From an uncultured Bacillota bacterium (GTDB lineage Bacteria > Bacillota > Clostridia > Oscillospirales > Oscillospiraceae): 64,000 nt of DNA. The stretch covers positions 62,001-126,000 of the forward strand of contig CANSDP010000001.1 of the NCBI GenBank assembly GCA_947645675.1, in the 5' to 3' direction. Position 1 is the first letter of the stretch; every line of letters begins with the position of its first letter. A model generated the notes under the pieces. It made no database searches, was not told the DNA's origin, and saw only the letters and a list, made by a program, of their open reading frames with translations. Of this stretch, positions 8,669-17,785 are shown piece by piece. Both the position numbers and the translations under genes were made by a program.

Positions 8669-9223
8669 ATGGCAAGCGGTGTGGAAGAACTTTTGGATAT
8701 GCTGTTTGAGATGATCGACGAGGCGAAGAACGCTCCCCTGTCCAGCGATAAGTGCATCGTTGAGCGGGACCGGGCGCTGGACCTGATCGACGACATCAGG
8801 AGCCAGTTCCCCATGGAGCTGACCGAGGCCCGGAAGATGATGGCCCGCCGGGCGGAGATGGAGGCGGAGGCCAAGCGGAAGGCGGATTCCATCGTCCGGG
8901 CGGCGGACGAGCGGGCCAAGCAGATGCTGGCCGCCGACACCATCGCCCTCCAGGCCCGCCAGCGGGCCAACGACATGATGCGTCAGGCGGAGGAGCGCAG
9001 CCGGGAGCTGAAGCGCTCCGCCAACGAGTACTGCGAGGATGCCCTGCGCCGGACCGAGGAGGCCGTGTCCGAGGCCTATAACGAGATCAAGCAGTCCCGG
9101 TCCCGGTTCCGCGCCGCGGCGGCGGCCACCGCCGGGGGAGCCCCCGCCGGGAGAGGGGCCGCCCCGCAGCCGGGAGCCTCCGGCGGAAGCCCCCGTTCCG
9201 TGTATGACGCGGACAGAGATTAA
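8669..9223 (+). CDS. Coiled-coil protein of unknown function in the rsmD-coaD operon
   Basis: 184 aa, highly charged. Residues about 60-150 form a long heptad-rich Ala/Glu/Arg helix resembling ATP synthase b/E-subunit stalks or DivIVA-like coiled coils. The C-terminal 40 residues are a low-complexity Ala/Gly/Pro tail (AAAAATAGGAPAGRG). There is no signal peptide or membrane segment. It sits 3 nt after coaD and before a terminator, so it is the last gene of the operon. Function unknown. Confidence 0.75.
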   Translation: MASGVEELLDMLFEMIDEAKNAPLSSDKCIVERDRALDLIDDIRSQFPMELTEARKMMARRAEMEAEAKRKADSIVRAADERAKQMLAADTIALQARQRANDMMRQAEERSRELKRSANEYCEDALRRTEEAVSEAYNEIKQSRSRFRAAAAATAGGAPAGRGAAPQPGASGGSPRSVYDADRD

Positions 9224-9230
9224 CAAATTA

Positions 9231-9282
9231 CCGGCCTGTCGCGGGAGAAGCGTGCCTGCGGCAGGCCGGTTTATATTTTTTT
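9231..9282 (+). terminator. Terminator of the rsmD-coaD operon
   Basis: CCGGCCTG / CAGGCCGG arms around a 23-nt loop that itself contains CGCGGGAGAAGCGTG pairing, followed by TTTATATTTTTTT. Confidence 0.8.
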
Positions 9283-9341
9283 AGGGAAATGAAAAATTTG
9301 CCCGCTCTGCTCCGTGTTAAGGGTGAAGGGAGTTGAGGAGC

Positions 9342-9821
9342 ATGGTCACGACCGGTACCGAAGAGACCGTATGCCGCCTTGTGCGGGAGTACAGCGATAT
9401 GCTGCTGCGCCTGGCCTGTACCCGTCTGTCCTCCGTCAGTGACGCGGAGGACGCGGTGCAGGAGGTGTTTCTGCGGCTGCTGTCCGCTCCCGTCTCATTC
9501 CGGGACGCCGGACATGAGAAAGCGTGGCTGATCCGAACCACCCTTCATCGCGCCAGTGATATCCGCCGCCAGGCGGAAAAGCGGAATCTCCCTCTGGAGG
9601 AGGCGGCCCAGACAGCTGCCCCTGAGCCGGGGACGGACCTGCTTCAGGCGGTACAGGCCTTGCCGGAGAAGTACGGCGCCGTGATCCATCTGCATTACTA
9701 TGAGGGATATTCCATCCGGGAGATTGGAACGCTTCTGGGCTTGCCCGCCGCCACGGTGGGCACCAGACTGGCCCGGGGCCGGGAACGGCTGCGGGAACTG
9801 CTGAAGGAGGAGATCAAATGA
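9342..9821 (+). CDS. ECF-type RNA polymerase sigma factor
   Basis: The track starts at TTG 9333, but AAGGGAG at 9326-9332 gives a normal 9-nt spacing to ATG 9342, so I prefer 159 aa. Region 2 is visible (DAEDAVQEVFLRLL), as is the region 4 helix-turn-helix (YEGYSIREIGTLLGLPAATVGTRLARGR). It directs RNA polymerase to a small stress or envelope regulon. The next gene overlaps by ATGA and encodes a membrane-anchored protein that is probably its anti-sigma factor. Confidence 0.88.
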   Translation: MVTTGTEETVCRLVREYSDMLLRLACTRLSSVSDAEDAVQEVFLRLLSAPVSFRDAGHEKAWLIRTTLHRASDIRRQAEKRNLPLEEAAQTAAPEPGTDLLQAVQALPEKYGAVIHLHYYEGYSIREIGTLLGLPAATVGTRLARGRERLRELLKEEIK

Positions 9822-10633
9822 ACTGGAATGACTACCGAAAGGCTGTAGACGCCCTTCCCCTTTCCGGCGATTTCCAGGAGCGGACGGAGGAGCTGGTGCG
9901 CCGAACCGCCAAAATCGTCAAACTTGAAAAGGAGTGTATTTCTGTGAAAAAGAAAGGTTTTGTCAAAGCTGTTTCCATCGCCGCGGCGGTGGCCCTGTTA
10001 ACCATTTCTGCCTATGCCGCGTCCCGTTTGCTCAGTCCGGCCCAGGTGGCGGACATACATGGGAACGCCGCTCTGGCCCAGGCCTTCGAGAGCGAGGACG
10101 CGGTCAAGCTCAACCAGTCGGTGCAGACGGAAAAGCTCTGCGTCACCCTGGCAGGATTGGTCTCAGGGGAGAACCTGTCCGAGTGGACCGATCAGGCCGA
10201 CCAGTCCCGCACCTATGCGGTGATGATTTTGGAAAGTCTGGACGGCACGCCGCTGGATATAGATGACTTCTCGATCACCGAGTATACCTTCACGCCTCTG
10301 GTGGCCGGGTTTACCCCCTGGTCTGTGAACAACTGGACCCTGGACGCCGGCGTCTCCCTTCTGGAGCGGGACGGTGCGCTCTATTATCTGCTGGACACGC
10401 GGAATATTGAGATGTTTGCGGACCACACGGTGTATATGGCCTTCTACCAGGGGAGGCTGCCCGACCCGGATATCTTTACTATGACTGAGGACGGGACCAT
10501 CTCTTTTGCGGAAAGCTTTGAGGGCCCCCAGGCTCTGTTCACCCTGCCCTTGGACGAGAGCAAGGCCGACCCCGCCGCTGTGGAGAAATTCATGAATGAC
10601 AGCGGCTTTGACCGGGAGTGGTTTACCTCCTGA
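9818..10633 (+). CDS. Putative membrane-anchored anti-sigma factor with extracellular sensor domain
   Basis: 271 aa: a short cytoplasmic N-terminal region (about 1-45), a single transmembrane helix (AVSIAAAVALLTISAYAA, about 52-69) and a long extracytoplasmic domain of unknown fold. This topology, plus translational coupling to the ECF sigma gene, is the classical sigma/anti-sigma arrangement. The N-terminal part lacks an obvious HxxxCxxC zinc motif, so the binding mode is uncertain. Assignment is from context. Confidence 0.7.
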   Translation: MNWNDYRKAVDALPLSGDFQERTEELVRRTAKIVKLEKECISVKKKGFVKAVSIAAAVALLTISAYAASRLLSPAQVADIHGNAALAQAFESEDAVKLNQSVQTEKLCVTLAGLVSGENLSEWTDQADQSRTYAVMILESLDGTPLDIDDFSITEYTFTPLVAGFTPWSVNNWTLDAGVSLLERDGALYYLLDTRNIEMFADHTVYMAFYQGRLPDPDIFTMTEDGTISFAESFEGPQALFTLPLDESKADPAAVEKFMNDSGFDREWFTS

Positions 10634-10762
10634 TCGCGGGGATGACAAGCGCAGCACTTCAGTATAACACATTTTTCCCATTTTGTAAGGCACACTTTCC
10701 CAACCTCCGCATAGGATGAAACAGCCGTGAACGGCAAATTTAAAGGGAGGGGAGGCGTGTTC

Positions 10763-10834
10763 ATGGGTATCGTGGTGGTACGTTCCCCCCGGTGCCTGCG
10801 GGGGCTGCTGCGCAGGATTTTTAAGGTGAAATAG
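10763..10834 (+). CDS. spoVM: SpoVM-like spore morphogenesis peptide (23 aa)
   Basis: Not in the ORF track because of its size. ATG at 10763 has a strong GGGAGGGGAGG ribosome site. The peptide starts MGIVVVRSPRCLRGLLRR: a short amphipathic basic helix with proline at position 9, as in Bacillus SpoVM, and the following [KR]xLxG-[IL] pattern also matches. SpoVM sits on the convex forespore membrane and recruits SpoIVA for coat assembly. The next gene encodes a SipL-like protein, which in Clostridioides also binds SpoIVA. Context and residue pattern agree, though a 23-aa match is limited evidence. Confidence 0.8.
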   Translation: MGIVVVRSPRCLRGLLRRIFKVK

Positions 10835-10835
10835 G

Positions 10836-10864
10836 GCATACATCAAGACTCCCGGACATATAGT
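10836..10864 (+). promoter_or_regulatory. Candidate sigmaE-type promoter before sipL
   Basis: GCATACA and CATATAGT, with 16 nt between the ATA core and CAT; near the sigmaE consensus (ATA, 16-18 nt, CATACAnT) with two mismatches in the -10 box. SigmaE control of coat genes is known in Bacillus and Clostridioides; here it is a guess. Confidence 0.3.
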
Positions 10865-10974
10865 GTCAACAAAGTGATGAGTCCTTGAAGGAGGCCTGTA
10901 TTCCCGTCTTTTTTGGGGAATAGGGGGCCATGTGAGGGGACGCGGGCTGATACTATGACAAGGGAGAGGACACA

Positions 10975-12495
10975 ATGGAATTTGAACGTGATACGATGAT
11001 AGGTTATGAGACGGTGGCGGAGGTGTCGCTGTGCCAGGAGGAGACGCTGGAGAGCATCGTGCCCGACGCCTGCCCGGATATTCTGCGAATTGTGGATGTT
11101 TGCGGACAGGCGACCCTCAGCGGCAAGCAGGCCCGGGAGGGGGCGGCTCAGGTCAGCGGAGTGGTCCGGGCGGTGATCCTCTACCAGCCCGAGGGAGGCG
11201 GCGGACTGCGGCGGATGGAGGCCAGCCTGCCCTTCACCTGTCAGGCGGAGGCTCCCGGCCTCACCGAGCGGGGCGCCGTGCTGGCCTGTCCCCGGCTTCG
11301 AGGGGCGGAGGCCAGGGCGCTGAACCCCCGGAAGGTGCTGCTGCGGGTGGACCTGGTGGTGGATGTGACAGCCTGCCAGCCGGTGGAGCGGCCGGTGTGC
11401 AGCGGGGTGACAGCCCCGGAGGAGAACGGAGTCTGTCAGAAGCAGTACCGGGGGGAGCACTATCTGCTGTGCGCTGTACAGGAGAAGCCATTTACCTTCT
11501 CCGACCAAATCAGACTGCCCACCGGCTCCGGGGAGGCCCCCATACTGCTGGCCGCCCGGGTACAGCCGGAGTGTACCGAGAGCAAGCTGATCGGCTCTAA
11601 GCTGATCTTCAAGGGGATGGCGGAGATATCCCTGCTCCTCCAGGAGGCGGAGGGGGGGCTGACCTCCTGCTGTGAGTCCATGCCCTTCTCCCAGGTCATT
11701 GAGACGGCGGGCGCCGGCGAGGAGGGGGACTGCCAGGTGACGGTAGAGGTGGCCTCCTTCCGGTGCGAGCAGACCCCGGGGGATGGCCGGGAGGTCAGCG
11801 TGGATCTGGAGCTGCTGGCCCAGGCCCAGGTGAGAGGACTGCGGCCGGTGACCCTTTTGCAGGACCTGTACAGCACCAGTAACCTGATGGAGGTAGACCG
11901 GGAGAATCAGGCCCTGTGCCGGCTGAGCGAGCAGTCGGTACGGCCCCAGGCCGTCCGGGAGCTGCTGGAGACAGGGGAGCTGGTCCGCTCAGTGGTGGAC
12001 GCCAGGCTGGCCCTGGGCCAGGTGCGTCAGAGCCGGGAGGGCAAGGAGCTGGCGTTGACGGTGGACGCCTGGCTTACGGTGATGTATCTGGATGAAAATG
12101 AGCTGGTCCAGTGTGTCCGCCGGTCCATCCCGGTGTCCTGCCGCCTGGACTGTGCGGAGGGCGTCCGGTGCTCCTGCTTCTGCGGATGCCCTGGGGAGGT
12201 CTTTGCGGCCCCTGCCGTGGGCGGGGTGGAGGTCCGCTTTACCGTGGAGTTCCACTGCCTGGCCACCGAGACTGCCGCCGTGCCTGCCGTCACCGCCGCC
12301 CGGATGGGGGAGGCCCGGAGCGCGGGAGAGGGGACCCGGCCCTCTGTGGTCCTGCGGATGCCGTCACCGGGGGAGGAGCTGTGGGATATCGCCAAGGCCC
12401 ACGGCACCACCATGGAGCAAATTCTCCAGGCCAACGAGCTGGAAGAGGAGGTCCTGCCCGCGGGGCGGATGCTCCTGATCCCCAGCGCGAGGTAA
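10975..12495 (+). CDS. sipL: SipL-like SPOCS (DUF3794)/LysM spore-coat protein
   Basis: 506 aa with no signal peptide. Repeated SPOCS/DUF3794 modules fill residues about 1-440, with the typical start ERDTMIGYETVAEVSL and a later VVDARLALGQVRQSREGKEL stretch. A C-terminal LysM domain (about 460-505, GEELWDIAKAHGTT, ending LIPSAR) follows. This architecture is that of C. difficile SipL, whose LysM domain binds SpoIVA at the forespore surface. The adjacent spoVM gene supports the sporulation role. An AAGGGAGAGG site precedes the ATG. Confidence 0.85.
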   Translation: MEFERDTMIGYETVAEVSLCQEETLESIVPDACPDILRIVDVCGQATLSGKQAREGAAQVSGVVRAVILYQPEGGGGLRRMEASLPFTCQAEAPGLTERGAVLACPRLRGAEARALNPRKVLLRVDLVVDVTACQPVERPVCSGVTAPEENGVCQKQYRGEHYLLCAVQEKPFTFSDQIRLPTGSGEAPILLAARVQPECTESKLIGSKLIFKGMAEISLLLQEAEGGLTSCCESMPFSQVIETAGAGEEGDCQVTVEVASFRCEQTPGDGREVSVDLELLAQAQVRGLRPVTLLQDLYSTSNLMEVDRENQALCRLSEQSVRPQAVRELLETGELVRSVVDARLALGQVRQSREGKELALTVDAWLTVMYLDENELVQCVRRSIPVSCRLDCAEGVRCSCFCGCPGEVFAAPAVGGVEVRFTVEFHCLATETAAVPAVTAARMGEARSAGEGTRPSVVLRMPSPGEELWDIAKAHGTTMEQILQANELEEEVLPAGRMLLIPSAR

Positions 12496-12501
12496 CATAA
12501 T

Positions 12502-12534
12502 AAGAGACGGGCCCTTTTCGGGTCCGTCTCTTTT
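12502..12534. terminator. Bidirectional terminator between sipL and the chemoreceptor gene
   Basis: AAGAGACGGGCCC / GGGTCCGTCTCTTTT hairpin with T-rich tract on one side and A-rich on the other, between convergent genes. Confidence 0.8.
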
Positions 12535-12539
12535 CGTGT

Positions 12540-14204
12540 TTATTTCAGCCGGAAGGTGCTGACCAGCTCCTTCAACAGGCTGGCCTGGTTGGACAGCTCG
12601 CGGCTGGCGGCGGCGCACTCCTCGCTGGCGGAGGAGTTGCTCTGAACCACGGCGGAGATCTGGTCGATGCCCTCGGTGATCTGGGAGATGGCGGTGGTCT
12701 GGTTTTCCACCGCGTCCACCACAGCGGACATTCGTTCAGTTACACCGGCGGCGCTCTGGCTGGTGCGCTCCAGGGACTGGGTGACCTGGGACACCACGTC
12801 GCTGCCCTCGTTGACCGAGGTGAGGGAGCCCTCAATCAGCTCCTTGGTGGCCTTGGCGGCCTCGTCAGACTTGTTGGCCAGGTTGCGGACCTCGTCGGCG
12901 ACCACGGCGAAGCCCTTTCCGGCGGAGCCCGCCCGGGCGGCCTCCACGGCGGCGTTTAGGGCCAGGATGTTGGTCTGGAAGGCGATGTTCTCAATGGTGG
13001 CGATGATTTTGCGGATCTCCTCGGAGGAGCTGGAAATTTTCCCCATAGCTGTGTTCAGCTGATGGACATAGTCCACGCTGACGCTCAGGTGTCCGCCGGC
13101 CTCGTCCACGAATTTGCCAGCCTCCTTGGTGCCGTCGGCGGTGCGTTGGGCGTTGCCGGAGATCTCGCTGGTGGTGGCCGCCAGCTCCTCCACAGAGCTG
13201 GCCTGCTCCGCGGTGCCCTGGGCCAGGGACTGGGCGCTGCTGGACACATGGGTGGAGCTGAGCGCCACCTGCTCGGCACTCTCCCGGATGTGCTTCACCG
13301 TGTCGTTAAGGTGGTCGCCGATGGTGTCCATGGACTGGCGGATGGAGGCGAAATCCCCCACATAGCTCTGCTGGGCGCTGTGGGTCAGGTCGCCGCTGGC
13401 AATGGAGCCCAGCACGTTGGAAATTTCCCCAATATAGGACCGCAGGCGCTGGATGGTGTCCTTAAAGATAAAGGCCAGCTCCCCGATCTCGTCCTGGGAG
13501 CGGACGTTGATATTGACCTCCTCGCCGGTGCTCAGGCCCAGATTGCCCGCCACCAGCCGTCTGGCCACCTGGGTGATCTCGGCCAGAGGGGAGGAGACGG
13601 TCTTTTTCAGATAGGCGGCCATAATCAGACTGCACACAATGATGATGCCCAGGCTTACGACAGAGGAGGCGACAATGGTGTTAAAGGTCTGCCTGTTTGC
13701 CTCCGCCACAGAGATGCCGGCGAAGAGCAGACCGTTGATTTTGCCGTTTTCATCCCTGGTGGGGACGTAGGAGGCTAAGTATTCCTCGTTCAGGATGGTA
13801 GCTTCACCCACAAAGGATTTGCCCTGCTGGAGTATCATGCTGGACAAATCGGAGGACAGCTTGGTCCCCGTGGCCCGCTTGCCGTTCTGGACCACGGTGG
13901 TGTAGGCCCGGGTGTCGCCCTCAAAAATGGTGAATTCGCAGCCCATGCGGTCCTTCAGCTGGTCTAAAAGAGAATCCATCTCCACTCCGCCCTGCGACTG
14001 GCTGAGAAGGTAGGACAGCATGTCGGTACCGCTGACACAGCGCTCTTCCAGAATCCCTGTGGTCAGGGAGCGAAACATGGTTACGCACATGGCAACCGCG
14101 AAGAATACCGATACCATCTGCATAAGGATGACCACAAGGCCGACCTTCCGTCCGATTCCCCGGCGCCGCTGGTGCTGGGGCTGCTGAATTTCTTTCATAC
14201 TCAT
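12540..14204 (-). CDS. Methyl-accepting chemotaxis protein
   Basis: 554 aa. Transmembrane helix 1 (about 22-45), an extracellular single-Cache-type ligand domain (about 46-180, with [18 protein letters not shown]), helix 2 (about 180-205), HAMP (about 205-260), and the signalling domain with the hairpin core [28 protein letters not shown]-type sequence seen by CheA/CheW. The ligand is unknown. Cache domains usually bind small metabolites such as carboxylates or amino acids. No motility genes lie nearby, so it is an orphan receptor. Confidence 0.92.
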   Translation of the reverse strand: MSMKEIQQPQHQRRRGIGRKVGLVVILMQMVSVFFAVAMCVTMFRSLTTGILEERCVSGTDMLSYLLSQSQGGVEMDSLLDQLKDRMGCEFTIFEGDTRAYTTVVQNGKRATGTKLSSDLSSMILQQGKSFVGEATILNEEYLASYVPTRDENGKINGLLFAGISVAEANRQTFNTIVASSVVSLGIIIVCSLIMAAYLKKTVSSPLAEITQVARRLVAGNLGLSTGEEVNINVRSQDEIGELAFIFKDTIQRLRSYIGEISNVLGSIASGDLTHSAQQSYVGDFASIRQSMDTIGDHLNDTVKHIRESAEQVALSSTHVSSSAQSLAQGTAEQASSVEELAATTSEISGNAQRTADGTKEAGKFVDEAGGHLSVSVDYVHQLNTAMGKISSSSEEIRKIIATIENIAFQTNILALNAAVEAARAGSAGKGFAVVADEVRNLANKSDEAAKATKELIEGSLTSVNEGSDVVSQVTQSLERTSQSAAGVTERMSAVVDAVENQTTAISQITEGIDQISAVVQSNSSASEECAAASRELSNQASLLKELVSTFRLK

Positions 14205-14254
14205 TCACTCCGTTTATTAAGTTTTGTGAGCGGGCAGAAAACCCAACTGCACCT

Positions 14255-14283
14255 AGTATAGTATGGAGTTCAGCCTTTTGCAA
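14255..14283 (-). promoter_or_regulatory. SigmaA promoter of the chemoreceptor gene
   Basis: On the minus strand: TTGCAA, 17-bp spacer, TATACT, about 50 nt before the start codon. Confidence 0.7.
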
Positions 14284-14639
14284 GCCTTTTTTGTTCTTGC
14301 GCGGGTTCGGAAAATTTCCGATTTTTTGAATAAAAAAATGAAAATTTATGTAGAAAAAACCAGCTGGCAAAGGCGCGAAAAAATGCCGGTCCTGAGAGCG
14401 GCAAGGGGAGGTTCAGATGATGGCCGGTCCGATGGACCGCTCCCCGGTTGCCCATTCACCGAGAGAATTCGCAGTTTATTCGGTGAAAAATGAAAAATAG
14501 GATATTTTACCCCTCCATTTCCGCTGGCAGAGGGGGAGGCTGGCCCACAGTGCGGAGGGCAGGCCGGCCAGCGGGAGGTACAGCGGCCCCAGCTGCACTG
14601 GACCAGAAGGTAGAGCGGCGTTCTCAGACCTGTCATTCT
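14284..14639. other. Intergenic region without a supported gene
   Basis: About 350 bp, with AT-rich (14290-14360) and GC-rich parts. A minus-strand 96-aa ORF starts MTGLRTPLYLLVQCSWG and then becomes low-complexity Pro/Ser/Cys. It may be the remnant of a small membrane protein, but I do not call it. Confidence 0.4.
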
Positions 14640-15323
14640 TTAATTGGAAATCCCGGAGGCCTCTTTGGCCTGCCGGACCAGCGTATTGATTTTATCATCG
14701 GCAGCCTGCCTGGCATTTTTGGCGGTCTCCTCCACGGTGGGGATATGGATATCCTTTAAAGCGTAGGGGTCGTTGAGCCGCAGGCCGGAGCCGGTGAGCA
14801 TGGCCCGCACCTGGGTGTAGGTCCACTGCCGCTCTCCCGCCGGCATGCTGGTGTCAAAGTAGTCGGACCAGGAGCACTGATACTTGCCGGCGATAAAATT
14901 CAGCTGACTGGGCAGGTCCCGCCCCAGCGGGCTGTTCAGTGCCTCCTGATAGGGGTCGGCGTAGTAGTCTTTGATGGCGCGCTCGGCGGCGGCGCGAAAC
15001 TCCGTGACTTGGGAGGCGTAGGAGTCGAAATAGCTTTTGCACCAGATTTGCCCGTCCGGGTCCACTGCGGCGTTCCAGTTGATCTCCAGCTTCTGTTCGC
15101 CCAGCTGCTCCCGGACCATGGACATCAATTCGTCTTTGGTCATATTGACCCAGCCGTGGTCAAGACCAGGCGCTTCCTCGGCGGCCTGCCGGCCCTCTGG
15201 GGAGAGCTCCAGTTTGTCCTGGGATTGCTCCGCAGATTGGTCCGCTTTTTCCTCCGGGACGGCAAACCGGGCCGTCCGCATGGGAGAAATTTGCCTGGCT
15301 CCGGGATTGAACATAATTTCCAT
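14640..15323 (-). CDS. Hypothetical cytoplasmic protein
   Basis: 227 aa, no signal peptide or membrane helix. The start ATG at 15323 has AAAGGAG 10 nt upstream. The N-terminal 60 residues are charged and probably disordered (EEKADQSAEQSQDKLELSPE). The C-terminal part is helical and Ala/Asp rich (TVEETAKNARQAADDKINTL). I do not recognise the family. The charged SPEG/AEEA region recalls proteins with flagellar or structural contexts, but nothing firm. Confidence 0.65.
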   Translation of the reverse strand: MEIMFNPGARQISPMRTARFAVPEEKADQSAEQSQDKLELSPEGRQAAEEAPGLDHGWVNMTKDELMSMVREQLGEQKLEINWNAAVDPDGQIWCKSYFDSYASQVTEFRAAAERAIKDYYADPYQEALNSPLGRDLPSQLNFIAGKYQCSWSDYFDTSMPAGERQWTYTQVRAMLTGSGLRLNDPYALKDIHIPTVEETAKNARQAADDKINTLVRQAKEASGISN

Positions 15324-15387
15324 ATGCGGCTCACTCCTTTGTGATGGCTGATACCATATATATCGGCAAAAAAATGGGAAAATTAAG

Positions 15388-15414
15388 CGGCTGTCCCGGT
15401 TCAGGGGACAGCCG
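15388..15414 (-). terminator. Terminator after rqcH
   Basis: Minus strand: CGGCTGTCCC-CTGAACC-GGGACAGCCG, then CTTAATTTTCCCATTTTTTT. Confidence 0.8.
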
Positions 15415-15424
15415 TCTGCCGCTG

Positions 15425-17191
15425 TTATTTTACCCGCAGCCGCTTGGCCAGCTCCCCGTCGGGGGTGACCTGGGCGGTCTCATAGGTGGTGTAGATCACC
15501 ATTCCCGGCCGGGCGCCCCCCGGCTTTTTCACATAGCGGACGGGGGTGTAGTCCACCGGCACCTTGCTGCTCTCCCGGGCCTGGGAGAACCAGGCGGCCA
15601 AAATGGCGGCCTCGTTGAGGCTCTGGAGGTCGGGGGCCTCCCCGCCGGTCCAGAGGATAACGTGGGAGCCGTGAATCTTCTGGGTGTGGAACCAGATGTC
15701 CCCCTTGCCCGCCAGCTTGCAGGTGAGCAGGTCGTTCTGACTGTTGTTCTTGCCCACCGAGATACGCAGGCCGGCGGTTGACATAAATTCCATGGGCTTC
15801 GACACGACCCGCTTGCCCCGCTCCCTGGCCTTGCCGGGGCGGCGGAGGTAGCCGGTGTCGGCCAGCTCCTGGCGAATCTCCGCCAGGTCCCGCTCCCCCT
15901 CGGCCAGGGAGATGTTCTCCAGCACGCTGTTGAGGTAGTCCAGCTCCTTCCGGCCCTTCTCCAGCTGAATGGTGAGCATTTCCTCCGCCTTTTTGGCCCG
16001 GTTGTAGTCCTTGTAATACTTGGCGGCGTTTTGCTGGGGGGTGAGGAGGGGGTCCAGCTTGATGTCAATCTCTTTGCCCTCGGGATCGTAGAAGTCCACA
16101 GCCCGCAGGCGGGCCATGCCCTTCTCCATCTGGTAAAAATTGCTGGTGAGGATATCTCCCAGCTGACGCAGCCGGTCCCGGTCTTTGGTGGCGGCTAGCT
16201 CCTTCTCCTGGTTGGCAATTTTCCGTTTGACCCGCTCCCAGGCGTTGGTGACCGATTTGATCAGATCCTGGCCCCGCTGCTTGATTCGGTCCTGGCGCTC
16301 CCGCTGCTCAAAGAAGGCGTCCAGCAGGGGAGAGAAGGCGGGCCAGCTCTCCACCTGGGCTGCTCCCTCATATTGTCCCACAGGCAGGAAGGTGAAGTCC
16401 TTGGGACGGCCCTCCAGGGAGATCATGGTGGGGGCGTACCGCCCTGACGCCACAATTTCCTTCAGTCCCTCCAGCCGGTCCAGCAGCCGGGTCCGGCCTT
16501 GGGGGCCCAGGATGTGGAGCCGCGCGTCAGTGGCTCCGGCGGCTTGGTGGACCAGCTCCCGGCAGATCAGGGGGGACAGTCCGCCGAAGGCGTCCAGCAG
16601 CCATTTGTCCGCCTGGGCCTCCTCCGGGGCGGCGGACAGGAGAGACTCCAATCTCTCCCGGTCGGCTGTCAGGGGATTTTCCTTGTCAACCCCTGGGGGG
16701 AGCCGGTAGAACATCCCCGGCTGGAGGATACGTCCGGTAGTGACGTCTCCACCAGTGTGCCGGATGCAGTCCAGAATGCGGCCGTCGCCGTCCAGCAGGA
16801 CTAGGTTGGTCTTGTGGCTGATGGCCTCCAGCACCAGCCTGCGCTCCACCCGGTCGCCCAGCTCGTTCAGCGCCTCGAAGCGCAGAACGGCGGCCCGCTC
16901 CAGAGGGGGCTGGACGAGCTCCAGCAGGCGAGCTCCCGACAGGTGCTTGCGCAGAAGCATACAGAACATGGGGGGCTTTTCCGGGTTCTCCAGGGGCAGG
17001 GTGGTCAGGTGGAGCCGGGGGTGGGCCGGGTTGGCCGACAGCAGCAGCCGCACGTTGCCCGCGCTCTGGGTCCGCAGAGCCAGCACCACCTCGTCCCGCC
17101 CGGGCTGATAAATCTTGTCCACCCGGGCCCCGGCCAGGCTTGTATTCAGTTCATGGATCACGCCCGACAGGCATAACGCGTCTAAAGGCAT
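15425..17191 (-). CDS. rqcH: NFACT family protein RqcH (Rqc2 homologue)
   Basis: 588 aa, usual length. The NFACT-N domain starts MPLDALCLSGVIHELN and carries KIYQPGRDEVVLALRT. A long coiled-coil middle (about 280-440) and a C-terminal NFACT-R domain (KGDIWFHTQKIHGSHVIL) follow. RqcH binds stalled 50S-peptidyl-tRNA and adds alanine tails in ribosome-associated quality control. Older annotations call it fibronectin-binding protein. It lies 3 nt after mrnC, so the two form an RNA/translation operon. Confidence 0.92.
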   Translation of the reverse strand: MPLDALCLSGVIHELNTSLAGARVDKIYQPGRDEVVLALRTQSAGNVRLLLSANPAHPRLHLTTLPLENPEKPPMFCMLLRKHLSGARLLELVQPPLERAAVLRFEALNELGDRVERRLVLEAISHKTNLVLLDGDGRILDCIRHTGGDVTTGRILQPGMFYRLPPGVDKENPLTADRERLESLLSAAPEEAQADKWLLDAFGGLSPLICRELVHQAAGATDARLHILGPQGRTRLLDRLEGLKEIVASGRYAPTMISLEGRPKDFTFLPVGQYEGAAQVESWPAFSPLLDAFFEQRERQDRIKQRGQDLIKSVTNAWERVKRKIANQEKELAATKDRDRLRQLGDILTSNFYQMEKGMARLRAVDFYDPEGKEIDIKLDPLLTPQQNAAKYYKDYNRAKKAEEMLTIQLEKGRKELDYLNSVLENISLAEGERDLAEIRQELADTGYLRRPGKARERGKRVVSKPMEFMSTAGLRISVGKNNSQNDLLTCKLAGKGDIWFHTQKIHGSHVILWTGGEAPDLQSLNEAAILAAWFSQARESSKVPVDYTPVRYVKKPGGARPGMVIYTTYETAQVTPDGELAKRLRVK

Positions 17192-17194
17192 GGC

Positions 17195-17596
17195 TTATTC
17201 CCCCATCATGATCGCAAATAGCTCGTTCAGCCGCTGTGTCTTCCCCTGAAGGTACAGCCAGCCAAACAGGGCCTCCAGGCCGGTGGCGGTCTGGTACTGG
17301 GCCCGGCTGGCCGCTTTGGGGACGGAGTGGGGGGCGGTGTTCCGGCCCCGGCGGAATACGCCGGCCTCCTCCTCGGTAAGAACGGGCTGTATCTTCTCAA
17401 ACCGCTCCGCCTGGGCGGGAGCGGCCACATATTTCACCGTGGCCCGGTGGAGGTCCTTGGCCTTGGCCTTGCCGTGGAGCACCAGCCAGGAACGGACCAT
17501 CACCTCATACACCCCGTCCCCCAGGTGAGCCAGCCCCAGGGTGGACAGGGACAGGAGGGCGTCACGGTCGATATTCAAATGAAAATAGTCAGTCAT
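17195..17596 (-). CDS. mrnC: Mini-ribonuclease III (MrnC)
   Basis: 133 aa from the ATG of MTDYFHLNIDRDALL. This start has AAAGGAG 8 nt upstream, whereas the track's start at 17635 does not. RNase III-like catalytic fold without a dsRNA-binding domain: LAHLGDGVYEVMVRSWL holds the acidic catalytic residues, and GLEALFGWLYLQG is the second acidic motif (E-A-x-x-G). It matures 23S rRNA ends in Firmicutes. Usually found near cysS or rlmB; here it pairs with rqcH. Confidence 0.93.
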   Translation of the reverse strand: MTDYFHLNIDRDALLSLSTLGLAHLGDGVYEVMVRSWLVLHGKAKAKDLHRATVKYVAAPAQAERFEKIQPVLTEEEAGVFRRGRNTAPHSVPKAASRAQYQTATGLEALFGWLYLQGKTQRLNELFAIMMGE

Positions 17597-17711
17597 GGCG
17601 GACGCTCCTTTTGGAAATTGCCATGATTTTACCACAGCTTGACCAAAATGGCAAGGGAAATGCGATTTAAGGCGGGGAGCGGGTTTGCTCCGGCCCGCAA
17701 TAAAGTGACGA

Positions 17712-17740
17712 TAGACCTGTTGGGCGAACTGTGCTATAAT
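17712..17740 (+). promoter_or_regulatory. SigmaA promoter of the TPR-DUF4037-DUF4125 operon
   Basis: TAGACC, 17-bp spacer, TATAAT, 46 nt before the TPR gene ATG at 17786. Confidence 0.7.
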
Positions 17741-17785
17741 GGCGAAAAAGAGCGATGCGTATACCGAGTCGGAAGGGAGTCTTTT

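Noticed and set aside
14346-14636. 96-aa minus-strand ORF starting MTGLRTPLYLLVQCSWG
   Set aside because: Only the first 17 residues resemble a protein; the rest is low-complexity and there is no good ribosome site. At most a remnant.
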